This document shows, piece after piece, positions 7,494 through 13,125 of a DNA stretch of 13,125 nt. The stretch is taken from contig USMH01000013.1 in NCBI GenBank assembly GCA_900555745.1, positions 1 to 13,125 of the forward strand, in the 5' to 3' direction. Origin of the DNA: an uncultured Collinsella sp. Lineage in GTDB: Bacteria; Actinomycetota; Coriobacteriia; Coriobacteriales; Coriobacteriaceae. Every line of letters begins with the position of its first letter. The first letter of the stretch is position 1. Below the pieces are notes generated by a model that was not told the origin of the DNA, searched no databases, and saw only the letters and a program-made list of their open reading frames with translations. Made by a program: the position numbers and the translations under genes.

Positions 7494-7667
7494 ATGCCTG
7501 TCGTAAAGCCTATTTCTGATCAGACGCGCGCGCTAACTACCATTCAGGAACGCGAAGATCACATTCAACGTACCATCGCTCATGGTTATGACGACCTCAC
7601 CAACGGTCGTGTGCGCCCCTGGAAACAAGCGAAGACCGAGGCGGATCGGATGCGAGCCTCGAGATAA
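7494..7667 (+). CDS. Small antitoxin-like protein (Phd/YefM-type N-terminus), no toxin beside it
   Basis: This 57-residue protein starts at ATG 7494, preceded by AAGGAG with a 6-nt spacing; the in-frame ATG at 7470 lies inside the operator palindromes and is rejected. The opening MPVVKPISD resembles the start of Phd/YefM antitoxins, and GYDDLTNGRVRPW (31-43) resembles the tail of such or related antitoxins. The central DNA-binding part usual in Phd (the segment ending near KNGRG) is absent, and full-length relatives are usually about 70-90 residues, so this may be an internally deleted remnant or a different small antitoxin family. No toxin gene follows before serC. The upstream palindromes support autoregulation. 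The protein is charged, with no membrane segment. Family assignment is tentative; that the gene is translated is likely. Confidence 0.6.
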   Translation: MPVVKPISDQTRALTTIQEREDHIQRTIAHGYDDLTNGRVRPWKQAKTEADRMRASR

Positions 7668-7750
7668 GCCCTCCCCCATGTAACCATCCTGTAAATCATA
7701 GCGGCGCAGTCGAGTTTTACCGTGATGCGGTCGCGCCTAGCGCTCCACTG

Positions 7751-7759
7751 TGCTAAAGT
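7751..7759 (+). promoter_or_regulatory. Possible extended -10 promoter of serC
   Basis: TGC followed by TAAAGT (7754-7759) fits an extended -10 element about 40 bp before the serC start. No -35 match is seen at the right distance. The rest of 7668-7798 holds no gene and no clear terminator for the small upstream gene. Confidence 0.35.
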
Positions 7760-7798
7760 ATCCCGAACGTTCAAACGACTACGAGGGGGAACTAGAAG

Positions 7799-8923
7799 AT
7801 GGCACGTGTGCACAACTTCTCAGCTGGCCCGGCCGCACTGCCTACAAGCGTGCTCGCCGAGATCGCCGACGAGATGATGGACTACCGCGGTTGCGGCATG
7901 TCCGTGCTCGAGATGAGCCATCGATCTAGCATGTACCAGCAGATCATCGACGACGCTGAGGCAACCCTGCGCCGCCTGCTAAGTATCCCCGACAACTACC
8001 GTGTCCTGTTTTTGCAGGGCGGCGCCACGCTGCAGTTTGCGGGCATCCCCATGAACCTCATGCGCCGCGGCCGCGCCGGCTACATCGTGACCGGCAACTT
8101 TGCCAACAAGGCATACAAGGAGGCCGCCAAGTACGGCGAGACCGTGCTGCTCGCGAGCTCCGAAGACACCAATTTCGACCACATTCCCAACATGGCCGAC
8201 ATCAACGCGCGCATTGCCGCCGAGGCCGCGGGCGACGGGCTCGACTACGTCTACATCTGCCAGAACAACACTATCTTTGGCACCATGTTCCACGAGCTGC
8301 CCGATTGCGGCGACGTACCGCTGGTCGCCGATGTCTCGAGCTGCTTTTTGTCACAGCCGCTCGACGTTGAGCGCTACGGGCTCATTTACGCCGGCGCGCA
8401 GAAAAACGCCGGCGCCGCGGGCGTCACCGTGGTCATCGTGCGCGACGACCTGATCGCCGACGGTCCGGCCTTTGCGCAGACGCCGCAGTACATGGACCTT
8501 AAGACCCAGGCTGCCAAGGGCTCCATGCTCAACACGCCCAACACCTTTGGCATCTACGTGTGCGGCAAGGTATTCCGTTGGGTCGAGCAGACCGGCGGAC
8601 TTGCCGCCATGGCCGAGCGCAACTGGGCCAAGGCCAACCTGCTCTACGACCTGCTCGAGCACAGCGAGCTGTTCCATGGCACCGCGCAGGCCGACAGTCG
8701 CTCCATCGCCAACGTCACCTTCCGCACCGACGAAGCCGAACTCGACGCGGCCTTTGTCGCAGGCGCGGCCGAGCACCAGATTCAAAACGTCAAGGGCCAT
8801 CGCCTGGTGGGCGGTATGCGCGCCAGCGTCTACAACGCCGTGACCATGGAAGACGTGCAGGCACTGGCCTCGTACATGAAGGACTTCGAAGCGCAGCATA
8901 GTTTGAGCCCGCGATCTAACTAG
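7799..8923 (+). CDS. serC: Phosphoserine aminotransferase SerC
   Basis: This 374-residue, fold-type I PLP enzyme converts 3-phosphohydroxypyruvate and glutamate to phosphoserine and 2-oxoglutarate in cytosolic serine biosynthesis; many SerC also serve pyridoxal phosphate synthesis. Seen: N-terminal VHNFSAGPAALP (4-15), substrate/PLP loop GGATLQF (74-80), QNNTIFGT (155-162), VADVSSCFLSQPLD (176-189), and the Schiff-base lysine K202 in YAGAQKN (197-203). Length is normal (about 360). The start is supported by a GAGGGGGA purine run about 8 nt upstream of ATG. It is followed 71 bp later by serA on the same strand, the preceding enzyme in the pathway, so the two form a functional pair. Secure call. 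Confidence 0.97.
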   Translation: MARVHNFSAGPAALPTSVLAEIADEMMDYRGCGMSVLEMSHRSSMYQQIIDDAEATLRRLLSIPDNYRVLFLQGGATLQFAGIPMNLMRRGRAGYIVTGNFANKAYKEAAKYGETVLLASSEDTNFDHIPNMADINARIAAEAAGDGLDYVYICQNNTIFGTMFHELPDCGDVPLVADVSSCFLSQPLDVERYGLIYAGAQKNAGAAGVTVVIVRDDLIADGPAFAQTPQYMDLKTQAAKGSMLNTPNTFGIYVCGKVFRWVEQTGGLAAMAERNWAKANLLYDLLEHSELFHGTAQADSRSIANVTFRTDEAELDAAFVAGAAEHQIQNVKGHRLVGGMRASVYNAVTMEDVQALASYMKDFEAQHSLSPRSN

Positions 8924-8939
8924 CCCGCAGCACGCGGGC
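8923..8939 (+). promoter_or_regulatory. Short hairpin between serC and serA
   Basis: GCCCGC (8923-8928) and GCGGGC (8934-8939) form a perfect 6-bp stem with a 5-nt loop directly at the serC stop codon. No U-run follows, so it is probably not a terminator; it could stabilise the upstream message or be a weak attenuator. Confidence 0.4.
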
Positions 8940-8994
8940 CGACCAGCCATCTCAAACCACCCTGTTTAGATTAAAACCTGCTAAGGAGTTTTTC

Positions 8995-10158
8995 ATGCGC
9001 AAGATTAAGACCATCGACGACATCACCAAGGACGGCAAAGTCGAGTTTGGCGAGGGCTACGAATTTGTGAGCACCGCCGAAGAGGCCGACGCGATCCTGA
9101 TGCGCTCGACCGACCTGCACGGCTACGGGCTGCCCGAGGGCATCCGCGCCATCGCCCGCTGCGGCGCCGGCGTCAACAACATCCCCGTCGAGGAGTACGC
9201 CAAGAAGGGCGTCGTCGTCTTTAACTCCCCCGGCGCCAACAGCAACGCCGTCAAGGAGCTCGTCCTGGGCATGCTGGTGCTCTCGAGCCGCGGCGTAGTG
9301 CAGTCGATGAACTGGGTGCGCAACAACGCCGATGACCCCGAGATTCAGGTCGATGCCGAGAAGGCCAAGAAGGCCTTTGTGGGCCGCGAGCTCAAGGGCA
9401 AGCGCATCGGCGTCATCGGCCTGGGCAACGTAGGCTCCAAGGTCGCCAACGCCTGCGTCGACCTGGGCATGGACGTTTACGGCTACGATCCGTTCATTTC
9501 CGTCGAGCACGCGTGGGTGCTGAGCCGCGAGGTGCAGCGCGTGGGCACGCTCGAGGACCTCTGCCGCGGCTGCGACTACCTCACCGTGCACGTGCCCAGC
9601 AAGGCCGACACCATCGGCATGATCAGCAACGAGCAGATTAACCTGCTGGCACCCGACGCTGTGCTCATCAACTACGCACGCGAGACCATCATTGACGAGG
9701 ACGCCGTCGGCGACGCCCTGCGTGCAGGCAAGCTCAGCTGGTTTAGCTGCGACTTCGCCACGCCCAAGACCGTCAAGATGCCCAATACGTTTATCACCAC
9801 GCACTCGGGCGCCGGCACAGGCGAGGCCGAGGCCAACTGCGCCGACATGGCCATCAGCGAGCTCAAGGATTACCTGGAGAACGGCAACATCGCGCACAGC
9901 GTCAACTACCCCGCCTGCAGCATGGGCAAGGCGCGTGCCGCAAGCCGCATCGCCTGCCTGCACGCCAACGTGCCCAACATGATCGGCCAGATCACGGCAA
10001 TCCTGGCCAAGGACAACGCCAACGTGCAGCGTATGACCAACGAGTCTGCCGGCGAGAACGCCTACACCATGTTCGACACCGATGAGCACCTGGATAGCAG
10101 CACCATCGAGGCGCTCAAGCAGATTCCGTCGATGTATCGCGTGCGCGTAATCAAATAG
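8995..10158 (+). CDS. serA: D-3-phosphoglycerate dehydrogenase SerA with C-terminal ACT domain
   Basis: This 387-residue enzyme oxidises 3-phosphoglycerate with NAD to 3-phosphohydroxypyruvate, the substrate of SerC next door. Seen: substrate-side CGAGVNNIP (56-64), the Rossmann motif GLGNVG (142-147) with D165 positioned to bind the NAD ribose, active-site R229 (NYARE) and H270 (TTHSGAG). A C-terminal ACT domain spans about 316-387; in this family such domains often bind serine for feedback inhibition. It is of the short SerA type, shorter than the E. coli enzyme. AAGGAG lies 7 nt before the ATG. Odd: no glutamate occurs between D253 and H270, where the canonical third catalytic residue normally sits (see findings). 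A strong terminator follows. Confidence 0.95.
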   Translation: MRKIKTIDDITKDGKVEFGEGYEFVSTAEEADAILMRSTDLHGYGLPEGIRAIARCGAGVNNIPVEEYAKKGVVVFNSPGANSNAVKELVLGMLVLSSRGVVQSMNWVRNNADDPEIQVDAEKAKKAFVGRELKGKRIGVIGLGNVGSKVANACVDLGMDVYGYDPFISVEHAWVLSREVQRVGTLEDLCRGCDYLTVHVPSKADTIGMISNEQINLLAPDAVLINYARETIIDEDAVGDALRAGKLSWFSCDFATPKTVKMPNTFITTHSGAGTGEAEANCADMAISELKDYLENGNIAHSVNYPACSMGKARAASRIACLHANVPNMIGQITAILAKDNANVQRMTNESAGENAYTMFDTDEHLDSSTIEALKQIPSMYRVRVIK

Positions 10159-10170
10159 CGCCGGCTGATA

Positions 10171-10203
10171 TGACGGGCAGTTCCCCATGTGGCCTGCCCG
10201 TCA
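10171..10203 (+). repeat. Long inverted repeat after serA
   Basis: TGACGGGCAG (10171-10180) and CTGCCCGTCA (10194-10203) form a perfect 10-bp stem with a 13-nt loop, 12 bp after the serA stop. No U-run follows. It sits just before a true terminator, so it may protect the 3' end of the message or be part of a double terminator. Confidence 0.6.
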
Positions 10204-10220
10204 CTGACATTGAATGCCCG

Positions 10221-10257
10221 CGGGGGCGCCTTTCGCACGAGAGGCGCCCCCGTTTTT
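10221..10257 (+). terminator. Intrinsic terminator of serC-serA
   Basis: CGGGGGCGCCT (10221-10231) pairs with AGGCGCCCCCG (10242-10252), extendable with one G-T wobble to a tetraloop GCAC, and is followed by TTTTT (10253-10257). A strong stem plus U-run is the classical form. It separates the serine genes from the peptidase downstream. Confidence 0.93.
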
Positions 10258-10290
10258 GTGAGCACTCCATTAAATGCACTGAGCCGCTTC

Positions 10291-10302
10291 TTGGCATACA
10301 AT
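10291..10302 (+). promoter_or_regulatory. Possible promoter of the M20 peptidase gene
   Basis: TACAAT (10297-10302) matches -10 at 5 of 6 bases, 33 bp before the start at 10336. No clear -35 is found at 16-18 bp. A TTGGCA at 10291-10296 could instead be a -35 for a weaker downstream -10. A promoter is expected here because a terminator lies just upstream. Confidence 0.3.
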
Positions 10303-10335
10303 CTGTATGTTGACCTAACTATCTGTGAGGTGCCT

Positions 10336-11556
10336 ATGGTTGATACAGATTTTGCTTGGCGGCTTACGCAAGGACTCGTGCGGATCGACAGTTCCGACCC
10401 AGGTGCGTATGAGGGCGAGATTGAACGCTATATCAAAGCGTTGGTTGAGGAACGGTTAGCGCAGCTGAGCCATCCGGTACTCGATGCCGTGCAAATTGCA
10501 GAGCTCGAAGTACTCCCCGGGCGCCGCAACCTTATGGTCACCGTGCCGGGCCAAAGCGACGAGCCACGGCTCGTCTACATCTGCCACATGGATACCGTTA
10601 CCTTGGGCGATGGCTGGGACGCGGACATTCCGCCGCTCGGGACGGTTGTGCGTAACGACAAACTCTATGGCCGTGGCGCCTGCGACATGAAGGGTGGCCT
10701 GGCCTGCGCCATTGCCGCACTGGTCCATACGCTCGAGCGCGTGGTGGCGGATGGCGCGCTGCCCCGCCGCGGCTTTTCGCTCATCTGCTCGGTCGACGAA
10801 GAAGATTTTATGCGCGGCTCAGAGGCCGCGATCGATGCTGGCTGGGTCGGCCCGCGTGAATGGGTGCTGGACACCGAGCCTACCGACGGACAAATCCAAG
10901 TGGCGCACAAGGGGCGTACGTGGTTCGAGATTGAAATGGCTGGCGTGACGGCGCATGCGAGCCAGCCGTGGAAGGGCGCGGATGCCGTCGCCGCCATGGC
11001 CGAGGTCGTGTGTTCGCTCCGTCGCGCGTTTGTGGCGCTGCCCGCGCACGATGAGCTGGGGTCTTCGACCATCACGTTTGGCCAAATCGAGGGCGGATAT
11101 CGCCCCTATGTCGTGCCCGACCGCGCCAAGGTCTGGGTCGATATGCGCCTGACTCCGCCGACTGATACGGCCGTCGCGAAGCGCATGGTAGAGCAGGCCA
11201 TCGCCAGCGCCGAAGCCGCCGTTCCCGGTTGCCACGGCAGCTACGTCGTGACGGGCGACCGCCCCGCCATCGAGCGCGACCCAAACTCTCCCCTTCTAGC
11301 AGCGCTCAAGCGTGCCGCCGATGACGTGACGGGCGCGGACACGACCGTCGGCTTCTTTACCGGCTACACCGACACCGCCGTCATTGCCGGCAAGACAGGT
11401 AACCGCAATTGCATGAGCTACGGTCCCGGGTCGCTCGCGCTCGCGCACAAGCCCAACGAATATGTGCCCCACGCCGATATCGTTCGTTGTCAGAACGTGC
11501 TCATCGCGCTCGCCGATAACGTGCTCTGGGACGCGAGCGGCCAAGTTGGGGCATAA
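10336..11556 (+). CDS. M20 family metallopeptidase / deacylase (ArgE-DapE type)
   Basis: This 406-residue cytosolic zinc hydrolase belongs to the ArgE/DapE/ACY1/carboxypeptidase G2 group, which cleaves amide bonds of acylated amino acids or short peptides; the substrate cannot be told from sequence. Seen: metal ligands H84 in CHMDTV (83-88) and D117 in GRGACDMKGG (112-121), catalytic-type E155-E156 in SVDEEDF (152-158), acidic ligand D179 or E181 (LDTEPT), and H371 near the C-terminus in LALAHKPNE (367-375). The insert around 190-300 is the usual dimerisation domain, with H191 and H207. Start ATG 10336 is preceded by GAGG 5 nt upstream; the in-frame ATG at 10189 lies inside the serA terminator region and is rejected. 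Two stop codons in tandem end it. It is 39 bp from the next gene, likely co-transcribed. Confidence 0.9.
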   Translation: MVDTDFAWRLTQGLVRIDSSDPGAYEGEIERYIKALVEERLAQLSHPVLDAVQIAELEVLPGRRNLMVTVPGQSDEPRLVYICHMDTVTLGDGWDADIPPLGTVVRNDKLYGRGACDMKGGLACAIAALVHTLERVVADGALPRRGFSLICSVDEEDFMRGSEAAIDAGWVGPREWVLDTEPTDGQIQVAHKGRTWFEIEMAGVTAHASQPWKGADAVAAMAEVVCSLRRAFVALPAHDELGSSTITFGQIEGGYRPYVVPDRAKVWVDMRLTPPTDTAVAKRMVEQAIASAEAAVPGCHGSYVVTGDRPAIERDPNSPLLAALKRAADDVTGADTTVGFFTGYTDTAVIAGKTGNRNCMSYGPGSLALAHKPNEYVPHADIVRCQNVLIALADNVLWDASGQVGA

Positions 11557-11595
11557 TAAGCCGCGAACAAACCGACTCGTGCGTTAGGACCGCCC

Positions 11596-12276
11596 ATGAA
11601 AGCACTTCCGTTTCCCTGCATCCGCCCGGCTCAGGACCGCGTGCTCGAAGCGCTGCCCGCAATGGGCAGCATCCTGAGCGGCAACGATGCTCTGCGCGGA
11701 GCCATTGCCGATGGCCTGATGCTCAAGGACCCGGGTGCAGCGTATTACGTGTATGAATGCTCCGGAGAGCCGGGGCGCGTGACGGGCGTTGTGGCGATCT
11801 GCCCGGTTGGTGCGCTAGCGGGCGGCGACGCGGTTGCCGCCGATACGACCGCCGCCGCGCGCGCGATCGCCGAGCTCAAGGTGCAGCCGCGCCCCGTGTC
11901 GCTCGCCTACGAGGCGTCGCCCGTCATGGACATCATCCTGGGCGCTGCCAAAGAGGGCGCCTCGCTCTACGCCGTCACCGACCCCGCGGGCATTACGCAC
12001 CGCGTGTGGGAGGTCAAGCGCGAGGACGCCGTCGGCGCCATCCGTGCCATGCTCGACCAGGCGCCGGAGACGGCACTGGCCGACGACCCTGTCTACGCTG
12101 CCGCACTAGTCGGGGCATCACAGCTCCTGGCCGACGATGCCCGTGCTGCCGGCACCTACACGGGCAAAGAGCCGTTCAACTTTGCCGTAGCTGTGCTCTT
12201 CCCCGCCGCGCAGGTCAGCGGCGATGCGCCGCGGGTTCCGACGGGCCTGCTCACGCACCAGGTCGCGCGATTCTAG
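11596..12276 (+). CDS. Short, degenerate DUF1015-family protein
   Basis: This 226-residue protein of unknown function resembles DUF1015 proteins, which often sit beside serA and serC. Matching features are the opening FPCIRPAQDRVLEALP (6-21), GLMLKDPGAAYYVYE (40-54) followed by TGVVA (63-67), RPVSLAYEASPV (99-110), THRVWEV (134-140), and GKEPFNFAVAVLFPAAQV (190-207). Family members are usually near 400 residues and carry a conserved His-Glu and a DGHHR motif; here the expected places read AADTTAA (81-87) and VYAAALVGASQ (166-176), so both are lost and the C-terminal part is gone. AGGA lies about 8 nt before the ATG. No stop or frameshift breaks the frame, so it appears to be a maintained short paralogue. 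No signal peptide is seen. Family placement is by remembered pattern and is moderately sure. Confidence 0.65.
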   Translation: MKALPFPCIRPAQDRVLEALPAMGSILSGNDALRGAIADGLMLKDPGAAYYVYECSGEPGRVTGVVAICPVGALAGGDAVAADTTAAARAIAELKVQPRPVSLAYEASPVMDIILGAAKEGASLYAVTDPAGITHRVWEVKREDAVGAIRAMLDQAPETALADDPVYAAALVGASQLLADDARAAGTYTGKEPFNFAVAVLFPAAQVSGDAPRVPTGLLTHQVARF

Positions 12277-12321
12277 CAAAACCAGACCGCCCAGCGCAAA
12301 AATCGGCAGCTCAACAAACAG

Positions 12322-12362
12322 GGGGCGGAGATGCAGCAGGTACATGCATCTCCTCCCCTTTT
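12322..12362 (+). terminator. Intrinsic terminator after the DUF1015-like gene
   Basis: GGAGATGCA (12327-12335) pairs with TGCATCTCC (12345-12353). The stem extends past one mismatch to GGGG/CCCC (12322-12325 / 12355-12358) and is followed by TTTT (12359-12362). It lies between convergent genes and could also slow transcription from the minus strand, though no U-run follows on that side. Confidence 0.85.
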
Positions 12363-12405
12363 GCGTCGAGAAGTTATGCCGGCGATCCGCGTCGCCACGC
12401 CCGCG

Positions 12406-13041
12406 CTACCCGCGCTGCGGACCCGCGGCAGCCACGAGCGGCTCTAGCCCCAGCTCGCGCGCGTAGTCTTCCTGCGTAAAAATCTCAATCAGTTCAAACG
12501 TATCGGTCGCATCATCAAACGCAAAGTGCAGCACCGAGCAGTTGCCCGGCACGCGATCGCGCTCGTCGGCCGCCGCACCCTTGGTATGGTCCATGAACTC
12601 CTTGATGGCCGATCCGTGGCTCACCGCGAGCACGCACTCGTGGTCCGGGCGTCGCATAAGATCGGTCAGCGTCGCCACCATGCGCTCGCGCACCTGCATC
12701 TGGCCCTCGCCGCCAAACTGGCGATAGAAATCGCGCCACGGGCGCTCGGGCATAAGCATCACGCGCTCGGCCTCAAAGTCGCCAAAGAACCACTCGCGCA
12801 GGCCATCCAGGCGCTCGTACGCCAAGCCCGGCCACAGGTTGGCGATAGTCTGCTCGGTGCGATGAAGTGTGGAGGTGTAGGCATGATCGGGTTCAATGCC
12901 GCGCGCACGCAAAAACATGCCGGCACGCGCCGCCTGGTCGCATCCCAACTGCGTAAGCGGCGAGTCACTCCAGCCCTGAATAATGCGCTTAAGGTTAAAT
13001 ATCGTCTGTCCATGACGAACCAGATACAGGTCTTTATTCAT
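12406..13041 (-). CDS. Histidine phosphatase family protein (phosphoglycerate mutase-like)
   Basis: This 211-residue protein belongs to the histidine phosphatase superfamily (GpmB/CobC/PhoE type), soluble enzymes that pass phosphate through a phospho-histidine. Seen: RHG triad R9-H10-G11 (LVRHGQT), R61 in STLHRTEQT, E83 in LREWFFGDFE and H142 in SHG, giving the full catalytic set. Start chosen at ATG 13041 because AAAGGA sits about 6 nt upstream and the RHG motif then falls at the usual N-terminal place; the ATG at 13065 would overlap the upstream gene's stop. It is preceded on the same strand, 17 bp away, by the end of what looks like a paralogue. The substrate is unknown; sugar phosphates, nucleotides or phosphoserine are all possible in this family. 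Confidence 0.9.
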   Translation of the reverse strand: MNKDLYLVRHGQTIFNLKRIIQGWSDSPLTQLGCDQAARAGMFLRARGIEPDHAYTSTLHRTEQTIANLWPGLAYERLDGLREWFFGDFEAERVMLMPERPWRDFYRQFGGEGQMQVRERMVATLTDLMRRPDHECVLAVSHGSAIKEFMDHTKGAAADERDRVPGNCSVLHFAFDDATDTFELIEIFTQEDYARELGLEPLVAAAGPQRG

Positions 13042-13058
13042 AGGGGTCCTTTCGTTCG

Positions 13059-13125
13059 TTACCAATCAAGGAGCGAAAACGCCCCGTCGCAATAGCCAAA
13101 ATGAAGCACGGCACCGTTGTCGGGT
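13059..13125 (-). CDS. C-terminal end of a second histidine phosphatase-like protein (partial)
   Basis: The minus-strand frame entering from the right edge is open for 21 codons and ends at TAA (13061-13059). Its last residues, AVLHFGYCDGAFSLLDW, resemble the matching stretch SVLHFAFDDATDTFELIE (169-186) of the next gene, where the family's last beta-strands lie. The 17-bp spacing and shared strand suggest a tandem, co-transcribed pair. Only the tail is visible, so the call rests on that similarity. Confidence 0.55.
   Translation of the reverse strand, partial: PDNGAVLHFGYCDGAFSLLDW

Noticed and set aside
8971..10188. 405-residue open frame on the minus strand
   Set aside because: Antisense of serA, rich in Val-Gly-His-Ala as expected from GC-biased reverse frames.
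10189..10335. Longer N-terminus for the M20 peptidase starting at 10189
   Set aside because: This would translate through the intrinsic terminator of serA; the ATG at 10336 has a good ribosome-binding site and the normal family N-terminus.
11757..12479. 240-residue plus-strand frame overlapping the DUF1015-like gene
   Set aside because: Arginine-rich shadow frame that runs through the terminator at 12322-12362.

Overview
The window is high-GC bacterial DNA with strong Shine-Dalgarno sites. The codon use and protein sequences look like Coriobacteriia, probably Collinsella or a close relative; this is an impression from the proteins, not a tested placement. It joins a phage-defence operon to a block of metabolic genes.

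Left half (1-7152, minus strand): the first four genes of a type 1 BREX (bacteriophage exclusion) operon in canonical order, brxA - brxB - brxC - pglX. pglX runs off the left edge with no stop codon, and pglZ and brxL would be expected beyond it. BrxA and BrxB are small conserved BREX proteins, BrxC is the large P-loop ATPase, and PglX is the adenine methyltransferase that marks host DNA.

Two places in the operon suggest reversible variation. (1) A run of ten G (coding strand) sits at the 5' end of brxA. The only upstream start with a good ribosome-binding site (GTG at 7186) would be in frame with brxA if the tract had 9 or 12 G, but is out of frame with the 10 G seen here. That is the layout of a slipped-strand phase switch for the first gene of the operon. 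(2) In pglX, base composition and codon use change abruptly at about position 165, where the target-recognition half begins, and a perfect 17-bp palindrome lies at 31-47. This suggests a mosaic or swappable recognition domain.

Middle (7153-7798): a divergent regulatory region of about 300 bp with a large hairpin, two operator-like palindromes and weak promoter elements. It is followed by a lone 57-residue protein resembling a Phd/YefM-type antitoxin, with no toxin beside it. From 7293 to 7454 nothing firm is seen.

Right half (7799-13125): serC and serA, the first and second enzymes of serine biosynthesis by pathway role (SerA acts first), form a plus-strand pair closed by a strong intrinsic terminator. 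Then come an M20-family metallopeptidase and a short, degenerate DUF1015-family protein, closed by another terminator. Converging on them from the right are two tandem histidine-phosphatase genes on the minus strand, the outer one seen only as its last 21 codons. No rRNA, tRNA, CRISPR array or insertion sequence was seen.
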